64,000 nt of DNA from Kineosporia sp. NBRC 101731 (GCF_030269305.1 NZ_BSTC01000003.1:310001-374000); one strand, 5' to 3'. Positions 16,761 to 25,415 are shown, numbered from the stretch's first letter. Translations and numbers: made by a program. Notes: generated by a model from the sequence alone, not told the origin.

Positions 16761-17789
16761 TCACACGGCACCCAACTGCTGGCGTGCCTCCTCGAGAATC
16801 CCTACCACGGAGACCACTTCGTCCAACGGATGAATCGGCGACTCGGTCAGGCCCTCACTCAGGTAGCGGGCCATCGCGTCGGCCTCGTAGCTCAGGGCCG
16901 CGGACCCCTGCGGACCCTGCGACCCCGACCAGTGCGCGGTCTGCGCGGACGACGGGAAACCGGCACCCATCGTCACCCCGAGGCCACTGGGAGCCAGGAA
17001 CGGGCCGTCGATGTCGATGCGACCTTCCGTCCCGATCACGCTGGCACGGGTCGGCGCCGCGGTGCGCAGCGACGTGAACGCGACACCTTGTGCCTTTTCG
17101 TAGGCGAGCGTCACCGTGGCCTGCTCGTCCACCCCGGTCGGGGCGAGCGTGCCGACCGTGTGCACCGCCGACGGCGACCCCAGAACGGACGAGACGAACG
17201 AGACCGGGTAGACACCCGCGTCCAGAAGCGCCCCGCCGGCCTGACCCGGGGCCCACAGCCGCGATGCCGGGTCGTACTGCGCCGGGAACCCGAAATCGGC
17301 CGTGACCAGCCGCACCTCACCGATGTCACCGCGCTCCAGCAACTGCCGCAGCACATCGGACTGCGGCAGATAACGCGTCCACATGGCCTCCATCGCGAAC
17401 AGCCCGGCCGCCCGGGCCGCGTCCACGACCTTCTGCGCGTCCGCCCGCGTGGTGGTCAGCGGCTTCTCGACCATCACGTGCTTGCCCGCCGCGATCGCCA
17501 GCAGTGCCAGCTGCGCGTGACTGTCGTGGGTGGTGGCGATGTAGACCGCGTCGACCTCCGGGTCGGCCAGCACCTGCTCGTAGGTGTCGGACGAGCGCGT
17601 CACCCCGTGGGCCTGCGCGAACGCCGTCGCCCGCTGCGGGCTGCTGCCCGAGGCGACGTTGACGAAACGCTGCTGCGAGTGGCGGTGCGCGGCATCGACG
17701 AAGCTCGCGGCAATGCCGCCGGGGCCGAGCAGGCCCCAGCGCAGTGACGGGGCGGTGGGCAGTTCACGGGGATTCGGCAAGAACGTCAT
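16761..17789 (-). CDS. Gfo/Idh/MocA-family NAD(P)-dependent oxidoreductase
   Basis: The 342-aa protein has an N-terminal Rossmann fold (WGLLGPGGIAASF), the family signature VMVEKPLTTT near residue 110, and a C-terminal alpha/beta domain with GGALLDAGVYPVSF. Family members oxidise or reduce sugars, inositols or related polyols, or dehydrogenate trans-dihydrodiols. The substrate cannot be read from the sequence. The ATG at 17789 faces away from the cupin gene's stop, with a 45-bp gap; both are on the minus strand and could be cotranscribed. Confidence 0.9.
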   Translation of the reverse strand: MTFLPNPRELPTAPSLRWGLLGPGGIAASFVDAAHRHSQQRFVNVASGSSPQRATAFAQAHGVTRSSDTYEQVLADPEVDAVYIATTHDSHAQLALLAIAAGKHVMVEKPLTTTRADAQKVVDAARAAGLFAMEAMWTRYLPQSDVLRQLLERGDIGEVRLVTADFGFPAQYDPASRLWAPGQAGGALLDAGVYPVSFVSSVLGSPSAVHTVGTLAPTGVDEQATVTLAYEKAQGVAFTSLRTAAPTRASVIGTEGRIDIDGPFLAPSGLGVTMGAGFPSSAQTAHWSGSQGPQGSAALSYEADAMARYLSEGLTESPIHPLDEVVSVVGILEEARQQLGAV

Positions 17790-17834
17790 GACGAAGAAAC
17801 TACGGGTGGACGTTCACCACGGCACACGCGGGGA

Positions 17835-18203
17835 TCACGAGGACGGCGGGGTGCCGCCCTCATGGCTCCACTCCGGCTTGCCACCGGCGGCCGTGGAGGT
17901 GACGTCCGGGCCGACCAGCAGGAACCGGGCCTCCTCGCGGGCCAGGGGGCAGTGCTCGACACCACGGGGGATGACGAAGAGGTCGCCGGCCCCGAGTTCG
18001 ACATCGCCCGTGCGCAGCTGGATGGTGATGGACCCTTCCAGCACCAGGAAGGTCTCGTCCTGGTCGGCGTGACGGTGCCAGGTGGTGGATCCGATGCCCT
18101 TGGCCACCTTGAACAGGTTGCCGTTGGCACTGGCCAGCACTCGCTGTGACCAGAACTCTTCCAGCCCGGCGGCTTCCGTGGCGAGGTTGATCTTGTTCAT
18201 CAT
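17835..18203 (-). CDS. Small cupin-domain protein
   Basis: This 122-aa single-domain cupin contains TTWHRHADQDETFLVLEGSI split across the first cupin motif (G(X)5HXH(X)3,4E(X)6G type) and DLFVIPRGVEHCP for the second (G(X)5PXG(X)2H(X)3N-like). Metal ligands His, His, Glu and His are all present. Such proteins can be dioxygenases, isomerases or ligand sensors; the substrate is unknown. It is divergent from the GlxA-type regulator 70 bp away, which may control it. The second of two adjacent ATG codons could equally be the start. Confidence 0.88.
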   Translation of the reverse strand: MMNKINLATEAAGLEEFWSQRVLASANGNLFKVAKGIGSTTWHRHADQDETFLVLEGSITIQLRTGDVELGAGDLFVIPRGVEHCPLAREEARFLLVGPDVTSTAAGGKPEWSHEGGTPPSS

Positions 18204-18273
18204 GGCTTTCCCTTCGACGGTCCGAACAGGTTTTCACCCGCCTGATCAAACCGGTGAGTGGTAGGAATGCCAG

Positions 18274-19257
18274 GTGTCGCAAGAATCCCACCAGCCTCCG
18301 ATCCCGGTCGCCCTGCTGGTCGACGAGAACTCCAACCCGTTCGAGGTCGGCTGTGCGTGCGAGGTGTTCGGCGCCCGCCGCCGCGCCGAGCTGGGCCGGG
18401 AGCTGTACGACCTGCGCGTCGTCGCCCCCGGCGGCCGGGCCACGGCCCGCGACGCCCTGTTCACCTTCGCCGACACCGGTGACCTGGACGAACTCGAGCA
18501 GGCCCACACCGTGGTGGTGCCGAACCGGCCGGACGTCGACTCACTCCAGCATCCGCAGGTGCTGGACGCCGTGCGCCGCGCCCACACGCGGGGAGCCCGG
18601 CTGATCGGGCTGTGCACCGGTGCATTCACCCTGGCTGAGGCCGGCCTGCTCGACGGCCGTCCGGCCACGGTGCACTGGCAGCTGGCCGACGAGTTCCGCC
18701 GCCGCTTCCCGTTCGTCCAGCTCCAGCCCGACGTGCTGTTCGTCGACGACGGCGACGTGCTGACCTCGGCGGGCAGTGCGGCGGCCCTCGACCTGGCCCT
18801 GCACGTCGTGCGGCAGGATCACGGCGCCGAGGTGGCGAACCTGGTGAGCCGCCGGCTGGTGTTCGCCGCCTTCCGGGACGGCGGCCAGCGGCAGTTCGTC
18901 GAGCGCCCGGTGCCGGGCATCCCCGAGCAGCCGCTGACCTCGACCCTGGCCTGGGCCCAGGAGCGTCTGGACGGCCCCCTGCCGGTCGCGGCCCTGGCCC
19001 GGCACGCCCACCTGAGCGTCACCAGCCTGCACCGTCGTTTCCGGGTCGAGCTGGGCACCACCCCGCTGGCCTGGCTGACCGCTGAAAGGGTCGAGCTGGC
19101 AAGGCGTCTGCTGGAACAGGGCACCGCCAGCATGACCGCCGTGGCGGTCGGTAGTGGTCTGGGCACGACGGCCAACCTGCGGGCCCAGCTGCACCGGCAC
19201 ACCGGGCTGAGTCCGACGGAGTACCGGGCCCGGTTCGGCGGGGTCACAGCGAACTGA
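18274..19257 (+). CDS. GlxA-family transcriptional regulator (DJ-1/PfpI plus AraC HTH)
   Basis: The 327-aa protein joins a DJ-1/PfpI-like class I glutamine-amidotransferase fold (residues ~10-190; LIGLCTGAFTLAEAGLLDG around the conserved Cys) to a C-terminal AraC-type double helix-turn-helix (~215-325; ARHAHLSVTSLHRRF and AVGSGLGTTANLRAQL). GlxA relatives sense small molecules and activate catabolic or stress genes. The GTG start at 18274 is placed by the N-terminus PVALLVDENSNPFEV. It is divergent from the cupin and oxidoreductase genes, its likely targets. Two more members of the family lie at 42951 and 63915. Confidence 0.93.
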   Translation: MSQESHQPPIPVALLVDENSNPFEVGCACEVFGARRRAELGRELYDLRVVAPGGRATARDALFTFADTGDLDELEQAHTVVVPNRPDVDSLQHPQVLDAVRRAHTRGARLIGLCTGAFTLAEAGLLDGRPATVHWQLADEFRRRFPFVQLQPDVLFVDDGDVLTSAGSAAALDLALHVVRQDHGAEVANLVSRRLVFAAFRDGGQRQFVERPVPGIPEQPLTSTLAWAQERLDGPLPVAALARHAHLSVTSLHRRFRVELGTTPLAWLTAERVELARRLLEQGTASMTAVAVGSGLGTTANLRAQLHRHTGLSPTEYRARFGGVTAN

Positions 19258-19503
19258 GGCCGGTCATGTCCAGGTGCCCCAGGTCGGTAACTGGCTGCTC
19301 GTCATCAGCCACGGCAGTGCCACGTCGTTGACCAGGTCGGCAGCGACAGCTTTCGAGGAAGACCACCAGGACCAGGTCGTCCGCTGCGTTCAGGGAACCG
19401 CTGCCACGAGCGCAGTAGGCGCGCACGGTGTCTTGGTGGCGGTAGCGGATCGCCCATCTGTTCGTCCATCCGGAGAATTACCCGGACATGGTATCAACGG
19501 AAC

Positions 19504-21045
19504 ATGATGGCTTTTCGGGACAGGCTGCGTGCACGTCGCGCGAGGAAGGCGTCACGATCCGTCGAGGACGAGACGCCTCGAACCCCGGAACCGGCCGATC
19601 AGCGCCGTTTCGCCGTCCTCAACCTCGGACGGGCCGGTTCCGGTCCCGACGTCGTCGTGGAGATGGTGGTCATCACCACCGATCCTTGCGGCCTGATCCT
19701 CGACGAGTGGCAGGCCGGGCTGGTGCCCGGTGTCATCCATCAGCTGAACGAGCGCCTGGCCGGAGCCGTGGTGGTCGCCCACAACGTCGAGTTCGACCTG
19801 GCCTGGCTGAGCGCGCAGTACGCTCGCTTCGGCTGGCGGTTGCCGCAGCTTCCCACGCTGAGCTTGGTAGAGGCAGCAGGCCGGCAGCGACCGGGACTGT
19901 CCCGGCGGCGTCCGGCCGATCTGTGCTCGGCCTTCGGAGTCGCACCAGCTTCGTCCACCTCGGTGCTCGACCAGGCTCGCGCGTCGGCTGCCGTGCTGGC
20001 CCAGATCATCACGTCTGAGGTCGGGAAGTCTGAAATACCAAGCCTGATGGACGCATTGCACGAGCGGGCGCGGGAAGTCACCTGGCCGACCGGGCCCACG
20101 GCGGAACCGTCCGGGGCCATGCCCGAGTCCGACGCCGCAGACCCGGGGGTCGCGGTTTCACCCGCGCTCCTCGAACGCTTCTCGATCCTCGACGCGCTGG
20201 ACGAAGGTGCCGGCATCGGCACGGTCTTCTATCTGGAGAAGCTCGTCGAGACCCTCGAGAACGCGCCGGTCACCGCCCGGCAGATCTCGCGCCTGGCTCG
20301 CACCGCCTTCGCCGAAGAGCAGACCTCTCTCGAGATCGACCGTGCCCATGAGGCCTTGGTGCGAACGCTGACGTATGCCGCGCTCGACGCCGAGGGAGCC
20401 GTGGCCCTCGAAGAACGCGCCGGACTCTTCGACGTGGCCAGGCTTCTCGGGGTCGGTTCACAGGTTGTCCTGGGTATCGACGACACGTTCGGGAAAGCTT
20501 ACGAAGCACGTCTTTCCGCCCGCTCCAAGGGTTTACCGGTGAAGTGGAGCAAAGGTGAACCACTGCGGGTGGGCGACAAGGTCGTGTTCACCGGGTGTGA
20601 CCCCGAAGTTCGTGAACAGCTCGAGATCCGTTCGCTGAGGCTGGGAGTTCGCGTGCTCGGGACGGTTTCGGAGACGACCACGCTGCTGGTGTCGGACGGA
20701 TCCGCCCACGGAAGCAGGGCCGTCCGCGCTCGTGAGCTCGGCACGCGCACGGTCACACCGGCCGATTACGCCTACCTACTGAAGTATCTGCAGCCGTCGG
20801 CCCGGTGGGCGCATCTGGAGAAGGAGAAGGAGACCGAGCCGCGGGAACCGGAGACCGGGGAGTCGTCGTCCACCACGACGCCCGAGCCGGAACCCGAACC
20901 TGCGCCGAAGCCCCGAACCGCCGACGTACGTGCCTGGGCGCGGGCCAACGGGCACACCGTGTCGGTGCGAGGCGCGCTGCCCCGGCAGGTGATCGCCGCC
21001 TACGTCGCAGCCCAGGCGGCGCCCGGTCAAGGGCCTGTGCTCTGA
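19504..21045 (+). CDS. Degenerate DEDDh exonuclease-BRCT-Lsr2 domain protein
   Basis: The 513-aa protein has three recognisable parts. Residues ~30-165 resemble the DnaQ/DEDDh 3'-5' exonuclease fold: EMVVITTDPCGLILDEW and VVVAHNVEFDLAWL (Exo II). The Exo I strand, normally with D-x-E, reads VLNLGRAG, and the Exo III His is absent (STSVLDQARASAAVL), so nuclease activity is probably lost. Residues ~355-430 form a BRCT domain (GDKVVFTGCDPEVRE, TVSETTTLLVSDGS). After a Glu/Pro linker, residues ~472-510 match the AT-hook-like Lsr2 DNA-binding domain (VRAWARANGHTVSVRGALP). It probably binds DNA ends or protein partners in repair. It is a single gene that converges with the zinc-ribbon gene. Confidence 0.88.
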   Translation: MMAFRDRLRARRARKASRSVEDETPRTPEPADQRRFAVLNLGRAGSGPDVVVEMVVITTDPCGLILDEWQAGLVPGVIHQLNERLAGAVVVAHNVEFDLAWLSAQYARFGWRLPQLPTLSLVEAAGRQRPGLSRRRPADLCSAFGVAPASSTSVLDQARASAAVLAQIITSEVGKSEIPSLMDALHERAREVTWPTGPTAEPSGAMPESDAADPGVAVSPALLERFSILDALDEGAGIGTVFYLEKLVETLENAPVTARQISRLARTAFAEEQTSLEIDRAHEALVRTLTYAALDAEGAVALEERAGLFDVARLLGVGSQVVLGIDDTFGKAYEARLSARSKGLPVKWSKGEPLRVGDKVVFTGCDPEVREQLEIRSLRLGVRVLGTVSETTTLLVSDGSAHGSRAVRARELGTRTVTPADYAYLLKYLQPSARWAHLEKEKETEPREPETGESSSTTTPEPEPEPAPKPRTADVRAWARANGHTVSVRGALPRQVIAAYVAAQAAPGQGPVL

Positions 21046-21055
21046 GCGTGACCCG

Positions 21056-21820
21056 TCAATTGTCCCTCAACACCAGTTCCGTGATGGCGCTGTAGTCGTC
21101 CGCCCCGAAACCCGGAGTGGTCTGCTCATTGATCCGCAGTTGCACCGTCTGGGCCTGCACCGGCTCGATCGTCTTGAGCTGGATGCTCCGATCGCCGTCT
21201 TCCAGCTCCTGGTTCACGCTGACGCCGTTGTCGAAGATCCAGGTGACCGACAGGATGCGCCGGCCCTCCTCGTAACGGTCGGCTCCTGATTCGGTGTCTT
21301 TCTTGGTGTAGCCGTTGGTCAGGCCGATCACCGAGATCTGCGAGCGGGTGGGTAGTTTGATGGTGATCAGTTCGTCGTGGTAGAAGCCGGTCGCCCGCCA
21401 GGCGGTGGTGAGGTCACCGTCCACCAGGTTCTCGGTGTCGTAGCTGACGGGGTTTCCGGCGTCGTCCGTGGCCGGTTCGGCGGTGCGGTCGGCGGTGATG
21501 GTGGCGTCGGCGGCGAGGTTCACGCCCGTTGGTACGTCTGATCCCGTGCTGGGTGAGGCTGTCGAGGGGAGATCCGCCGGTCGCCAGGTCGTGGCCGGCG
21601 GTGCCTCGCCGGGGCCGATGAAGTGCAGCACCAGGAAAGCCCCGAGCAGGCCCGCGACGACGGACACGCCCCGGATGACCCAGTGGCGTTCGGATGCGCG
21701 GGTCGTGCGGACCGTCGCCGGCTGCGGGGGAGGAGCGACGGCGTCCGGTAACGGGAGGCCGCACCGCGGGCACTCGGGATCGGCCGGCAGGAAGGCGGTG
21801 TCGCAGCGGGGGCAGGTCAT
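21056..21820 (-). CDS. Zinc-ribbon, single-TM protein with a discoidin-like extracellular domain
   Basis: The 254-aa protein starts with a CPRC...CPRC zinc ribbon (Cys 3, 6, 17, 20), then a transmembrane helix at about residues 50-70, a short Pro/Ser/Thr linker, and a ~150-residue C-terminal jelly-roll. The latter contains NLVDGDLTTAWRATG and TIKLPTRSQISVIGLTNGY, typical of the NADase-type or discoidin-like glycan-binding module. The ribbon would be cytosolic and the binding domain outside. Its ATG overlaps the stop of the upstream membrane-protein gene by 4 bp, so the two are translationally coupled. The ligand and partner are unknown. Confidence 0.85.
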   Translation of the reverse strand: MTCPRCDTAFLPADPECPRCGLPLPDAVAPPPQPATVRTTRASERHWVIRGVSVVAGLLGAFLVLHFIGPGEAPPATTWRPADLPSTASPSTGSDVPTGVNLAADATITADRTAEPATDDAGNPVSYDTENLVDGDLTTAWRATGFYHDELITIKLPTRSQISVIGLTNGYTKKDTESGADRYEEGRRILSVTWIFDNGVSVNQELEDGDRSIQLKTIEPVQAQTVQLRINEQTTPGFGADDYSAITELVLRDN

Positions 21821-23388
21821 GGGGTGGGTCCGTCGAGAATGGTCTGTGTCCTTCGCCGGAACTCGTCGGTGCTGAATCCGGCCTGCTCCATCGAGGCGGT
21901 GATGGTCTCGAGGATCTGCTGCTCGATCATCCGCACGTGCCGCTGGATCGCCAGGCCGGCCTGGAAGTCCGGCGACTCCAGATCGGTTCCCAGCTCACGC
22001 ACCCCGGTGCGGGCACCGCGATCGGTGGACGACGCGTCCGCCATGCGTCGAAGGTGGGTGCGCAGGTTCCCGGCACCCTGGTCCTGCCGGGTGGCGGTGA
22101 GCAGGAGCCTCAGCGGCGCGCGCAGCAGCAGCCCGAGCAGCCCGGGCAGCGTGGCGAGGGCGGTGTGCAGCACGACGTCGAGGCCAGGAGCGGTGTACTG
22201 GTCGATCTCGCGGTACCGGGCCCGGATCGGCGGGGTGCTGCACCCGATCAGGTCCAGGTGCAGCGTCTGGCCCTGTACCTGGCAGCGCACGAAGACCCAG
22301 ATCTCGTAGTCGCCCTGACCCGGGGCCGCGCGGACACAGAGGTAGCGGTGGGTGCCGGTCGCGTCCGCGCTCTCCAGCAGTTCCATCTCGGCCGGGGACA
22401 TCCGGTGCCGGGGGAGGCCGGTCGCCGGGTCGGTCCTCGGGTCGCCGGAACGTTGGGACGTCTGTGTCACCAGACGCTCCTGCACCGACACCTCGCCGAC
22501 GCCCTCCATCCGGGCGAGGGCGAGCGAGAGCGCGTCCTGGATGCTCCCCGTCGTGAGCGCCGGCGCCCCGACATCGTCCGCCATCACCAGCGGGACCGCC
22601 CGCGTCCAGGTGTGCAGGGGAGTGCCTGACCCGATGAACGGTTTCTCGGACGCGTCGTGCGGGTAATAGGTGACGTTGCCGGTCTGCGCCTCGTCGATGT
22701 AGCGCAGCCGCGCCTGGTGCCGCTTCGGCCCGGTGGGACTCCCGGCGGGGGAGAAGGTCTGCGGCAGCAGATGGTCGACGATCGTCTGGTGGTTGACGAG
22801 CCGCTCGACGGCGACGGCGGTCCAGGCCGCGCCCAGCACGACCACCATGACCCCGATCACCCGGGCCACGAACGTCGTGAAGGTGGGTGGGGCGGCGTAG
22901 GGATCCGAGCCCCCGAAGGAGAACAGGCCCTGGGAGCTGGACTCGAACAACAGCGCCGCTACGACCAGGGTGATCAGCGTCGGTACCAGAAGAGCCAGCG
23001 CACCGACCACGTGCAGGCGCAGGAGAGCCCGCAGGGACCGGTAGGCCAGCAGTACCGCGCCCAGCAGTGCCGCGACGGCCAGCAGCAGCTTGCCCTCGAC
23101 GATCAGGAAGATCAGCAGGATCCCGGTGAGGACGAGGTCACGGACGATCTGATGTCGTCGTGCGTTCAGTGCGTGCCGGACCACCGGTACGGCGTCGGCG
23201 CTGAACGACGGCGCGACGGCCCGGTTCTTACGGTCCAGGAGCTCGTGCAGAACGGCGTTGCGGAAATCGGGATCCAGGTAGGCCCCGGCCGACAGGTATC
23301 GCGTCGAACTGCTGCGCAGCATGCGCTGGTGCGCCGACGTCGGTGCTGGACCGAGCGGCGCGTCAGTTGTCTCTGCCGACCTGCCCAC
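21817..23388 (-). CDS. Multi-pass membrane protein of unknown function
   Basis: From the chosen GTG at 23388 the protein has 523 aa. Four hydrophobic segments occupy roughly residues 75-190 (for example VLTGILLIFLIVEGKLLLAV and VVGALALLVPTLITLVVAAL), followed by a further helix pair near residue 190-220, a soluble domain (~250-400), and a short hydrophobic stretch (LPGLLGLLLRAPLRLLL) before a C-terminal tail with a predicted helix. The reading frame stays open further upstream, but that part is Arg/Pro-rich low-complexity sequence overlapping strong hairpins, so I reject the longer start. GGGGG precedes the GTG by 6 nt. It is coupled to the zinc-ribbon/discoidin gene. No family recognised. 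Confidence 0.75.
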   Translation of the reverse strand: MGRSAETTDAPLGPAPTSAHQRMLRSSSTRYLSAGAYLDPDFRNAVLHELLDRKNRAVAPSFSADAVPVVRHALNARRHQIVRDLVLTGILLIFLIVEGKLLLAVAALLGAVLLAYRSLRALLRLHVVGALALLVPTLITLVVAALLFESSSQGLFSFGGSDPYAAPPTFTTFVARVIGVMVVVLGAAWTAVAVERLVNHQTIVDHLLPQTFSPAGSPTGPKRHQARLRYIDEAQTGNVTYYPHDASEKPFIGSGTPLHTWTRAVPLVMADDVGAPALTTGSIQDALSLALARMEGVGEVSVQERLVTQTSQRSGDPRTDPATGLPRHRMSPAEMELLESADATGTHRYLCVRAAPGQGDYEIWVFVRCQVQGQTLHLDLIGCSTPPIRARYREIDQYTAPGLDVVLHTALATLPGLLGLLLRAPLRLLLTATRQDQGAGNLRTHLRRMADASSTDRGARTGVRELGTDLESPDFQAGLAIQRHVRMIEQQILETITASMEQAGFSTDEFRRRTQTILDGPTP

Positions 23389-23789
23389 TGCAGCCCCCGG
23401 TGATTCCTCGACTACCCAAAACGGAGCATACCAAGCAGGTGCTCCAGGGCTGGAGAGGCCCAGATGGTGGACGAGGATCGCAAGTGCGCTGGTCAGGTGG
23501 CCGAAGGGGCGGGCCCGCCGTGCAGGCCCGCCCCCGCTGCGCCCCGCTGCCCCTTCGGGGCCCCATGTCTCCGCTGGGCGTCCGGCATCGGTTCCGTGCC
23601 GGGGGCGGATGGGGATTGTGATGGTGGGGGAAGGCAGGGACGGACACGAGTCCTTCCCCACTGGTCCGTCCCTGCTCTCCCCGGTGCCGCGCGCCCTTCT
23701 TCTGCGGCACCCTTCGTACCCGCGATGCACTGGCCGGCTTGCTGCATCTGAGGGTGGTGGACCTTGCGGTCCTCGATAACGGTGTGTAG
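23389..23789 (-). other. 401-bp hairpin-rich region between two minus-strand genes
   Basis: No convincing gene is seen here. CCGAAGGGGC (23501-23510) pairs with GCCCCTTCGG (23549-23558), and inside it GGGGCGGGCC (23506-23515) pairs with GGCCCGCCCC (23525-23534). A second cluster holds GCAGGGACGGAC (23634-23645) pairing with GTCCGTCCCTGC (23664-23675), which competes with GGGGAAGG (23627-23634) pairing with CCTTCCCC (23652-23659). On the minus strand these lie after the Cys-rich gene and in the leader of the membrane-protein gene. They may act as terminators or as an attenuator-like leader. Confidence 0.5.
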
Positions 23790-24149
23790 TCAGAGTCGTC
23801 GGGTCGACACGGCTCCCGGATCTCCTTCGCGGCGTTCGGCGAGACCACCCGTCGACAGCCATCCGGTCACGTAGACGCGCACGGCTGCGGCGGCCGGACA
23901 GGCCTGCCACCACCGGCAGCGTCGGCAACGTCCATCCGGACCGGTCGGGTGCTCGTCGAGCAACTGTTCAAAAGCATTGACGACATGTCGTGTTCGCCGG
24001 AGTGCGACCACCTGGTCGTTGTTCTCGCCCGGCGGACTAGGTGTTTCCACCTGGTGTTGAAGATTCTGCTGGAGGTCGGCGAGTTCGGACCGCATCTGAT
24101 CCCGCGGAAAGGTGGCGCCGGAGAACTCGGGTCTGGCCACCGGCGTCAT
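23790..24149 (-). CDS. Small Cys-containing protein divergent from an XRE regulator
   Basis: This 119-aa soluble protein has a helical, possibly coiled-coil N-terminal half (ELADLQQNLQHQVETP) and a Cys/Arg/Trp motif near residues 73-90 (GRCRRCRWWQACPAA), followed by an Arg/Gly tail. Actinomycetes often carry small proteins with such a C-x-x-C-x-x-x-x-x-C motif next to XRE-DUF5753/DUF397 loci; that comparison is from memory. The ATG at 24149 lies 195 bp from the divergent XRE start with an inverted repeat between them. The role is unknown; a metal-binding accessory is a guess. Confidence 0.65.
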   Translation of the reverse strand: MTPVARPEFSGATFPRDQMRSELADLQQNLQHQVETPSPPGENNDQVVALRRTRHVVNAFEQLLDEHPTGPDGRCRRCRWWQACPAAAAVRVYVTGWLSTGGLAERREGDPGAVSTRRL

Positions 24150-24275
24150 GATTCGGGAAACATCGTCGTGTTCCCATCTGCACTTCCACTGCTGGCTGTA
24201 GTCATCCCCGTTGCTCCCTCGCAGGCCGTATGGTGCTCGCTACAAGAGTGACGACCGACTTGGCCTCAAAACAAC

Positions 24276-24290
24276 CTAGCGTTTTGCTAG
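24276..24290. promoter_or_regulatory. Inverted repeat in the XRE divergent promoter region
   Basis: CTAGC-GTTTT-GCTAG sits in an A/T-enriched patch between the divergent Cys-rich gene and the XRE gene, about 55 bp from the latter's GTG. The position suits an operator for the XRE protein. The site is visible; its use is inferred. Confidence 0.35.
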
Positions 24291-24344
24291 CTAAGTACGT
24301 CACCCTGAAAGCGGTTGCGGAGCGGTCAGTAAGGGGACAACGGG

Positions 24345-25190
24345 GTGAAGTTGGCACAGGGGAAAACACCTAGTCGGCGGCGATCGATACCGCAGCAACA
24401 GCTAGGTGTCAGGCTGCAGGCGCTGCGCGAAGAGGCTGGTTACACGCAGGAGACCGTGGCGAAGTTGTTGCGGTGCCACGTCGTGACCCTGTCGAAGATG
24501 GAGAACGGCCGCACCAGTCTTCGCCCTGCGGTAGTTCGCGAGCTGGCACGAATTTATGAGGCGTCGGCGGAAGAGGCGGAGAGGCTGGTCGGCCTCTGCG
24601 ACGACGGTGACGGCGCGGGCTGGACGGTTCCCTATCGAGACGCCATTGCCGAACCGGTTTCGGCGCTGGCCGACATCGAGGCCCGGGCCGGGGCCATCTT
24701 CGACTATGCCCCCGAGCTCGTCCCGGCGGCGCTCCAGACCAGCTCCTACGCCGAATACCTGGTCAATCTCGCGACGGAGATCCGGGCCGAGAGGCGGCGT
24801 CAGATCCTCGGGTTCAAGATGGAACGGCAGCAGCGACTCTTTACCCGAAACCCGCGTCCGTCCATGAAGTTCGTGATTCATGAGGCCGCTTTACGGGCCC
24901 GGGTGCGTAGTGAGCGAGTGATGGCCGACCAAATTTCCCATCTGGTGGAGCTGTCGAACCAGAAGGATATCGAAGTCCGGGTGTGGCCTTTCGAGGCCGG
25001 ACCGCACCGGTGGATGAGCGGCGCATTCACCCTGTTGCAGTCCGGCGACAACAGGTATCCGCACGTGGTCTACACCGAAACCCAAGTGGATGAGAGGTAT
25101 GTGGAGAAGCAGGAGCACGTCGAACAGTACGCCCGTCTGTTCGCTCAGATACGCCGTAAAGCTGTCCCGATCAAGGAGTTTCCGCTGTGA
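24345..25190 (+). CDS. XRE-family helix-turn-helix regulator with DUF5753 domain (Scr1-like)
   Basis: The 281-aa protein has an N-terminal HTH (residues ~22-75: LGVRLQALREEAGYTQETVA and HVVTLSKMENGRTSLRP) and a ~180-residue DUF5753 ligand-binding-like domain (IFDYAPELVPAALQTSSYAEYL, then FEAGPHRWMSGAFTLL and VVYTETQVDERYV). Together with the next gene it forms the XRE/DUF397 pair that is multiplied in sporulating actinomycetes, whose studied members (WhiJ/BldB-linked, Scr1/Scr2) affect development and antibiotic production. The GTG start has GGGGA 6 nt upstream. Its stop overlaps the DUF397 start. Confidence 0.95.
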   Translation: MKLAQGKTPSRRRSIPQQQLGVRLQALREEAGYTQETVAKLLRCHVVTLSKMENGRTSLRPAVVRELARIYEASAEEAERLVGLCDDGDGAGWTVPYRDAIAEPVSALADIEARAGAIFDYAPELVPAALQTSSYAEYLVNLATEIRAERRRQILGFKMERQQRLFTRNPRPSMKFVIHEAALRARVRSERVMADQISHLVELSNQKDIEVRVWPFEAGPHRWMSGAFTLLQSGDNRYPHVVYTETQVDERYVEKQEHVEQYARLFAQIRRKAVPIKEFPL

Positions 25191-25402
25191 CGGAAAACGT
25201 CAAGAACCCCTCTGAATGGGTGAAGGCTCGAAGGAGTACCAACTCGAACGCCTGCGTCGAAATGCGCCGTCTCGAGCACGTCGAAGTGCGCGACACGAAG
25301 CAGCGCGGGCACGGTCCCACGTTGCAGCTCGGCCAGGCCGCCTACGCGACCTGGCTCGCCGGCGCGAAGTCCGGCGAGCTCGACCACCTGGCCGGGCTCT
25401 AG
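25187..25402 (+). CDS. DUF397 protein (Scr2-like partner)
   Basis: The 71-aa protein has the standard DUF397 layout: WVKARRSTNSNACVEMRRLE, a basic VRDTKQRG turn, and a C-terminal segment where W-x-x-F is usual (here AYATWLAGAKSGEL). The GTG start overlaps the TGA of the XRE gene, so expression is coupled. In studied pairs the DUF397 protein binds and inhibits the XRE-DUF5753 protein. A GC-rich terminator follows directly. Confidence 0.93.
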   Translation: MTENVKNPSEWVKARRSTNSNACVEMRRLEHVEVRDTKQRGHGPTLQLGQAAYATWLAGAKSGELDHLAGL

Positions 25403-25415
25403 CCCTGTCCACCGA

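Noticed and set aside
19244-19507. Short open frames on both strands between the GlxA and exonuclease-like genes
   Set aside because: No ribosome-binding site, no recognisable motif and mixed codon bias; treated as intergenic.
23389-23928. N-terminal extension of the membrane protein up to base 23928
   Set aside because: The added 180 residues are Arg/Pro/Gly low-complexity, overlap the hairpin cluster and part of the Cys-rich gene, and do not look like a domain.
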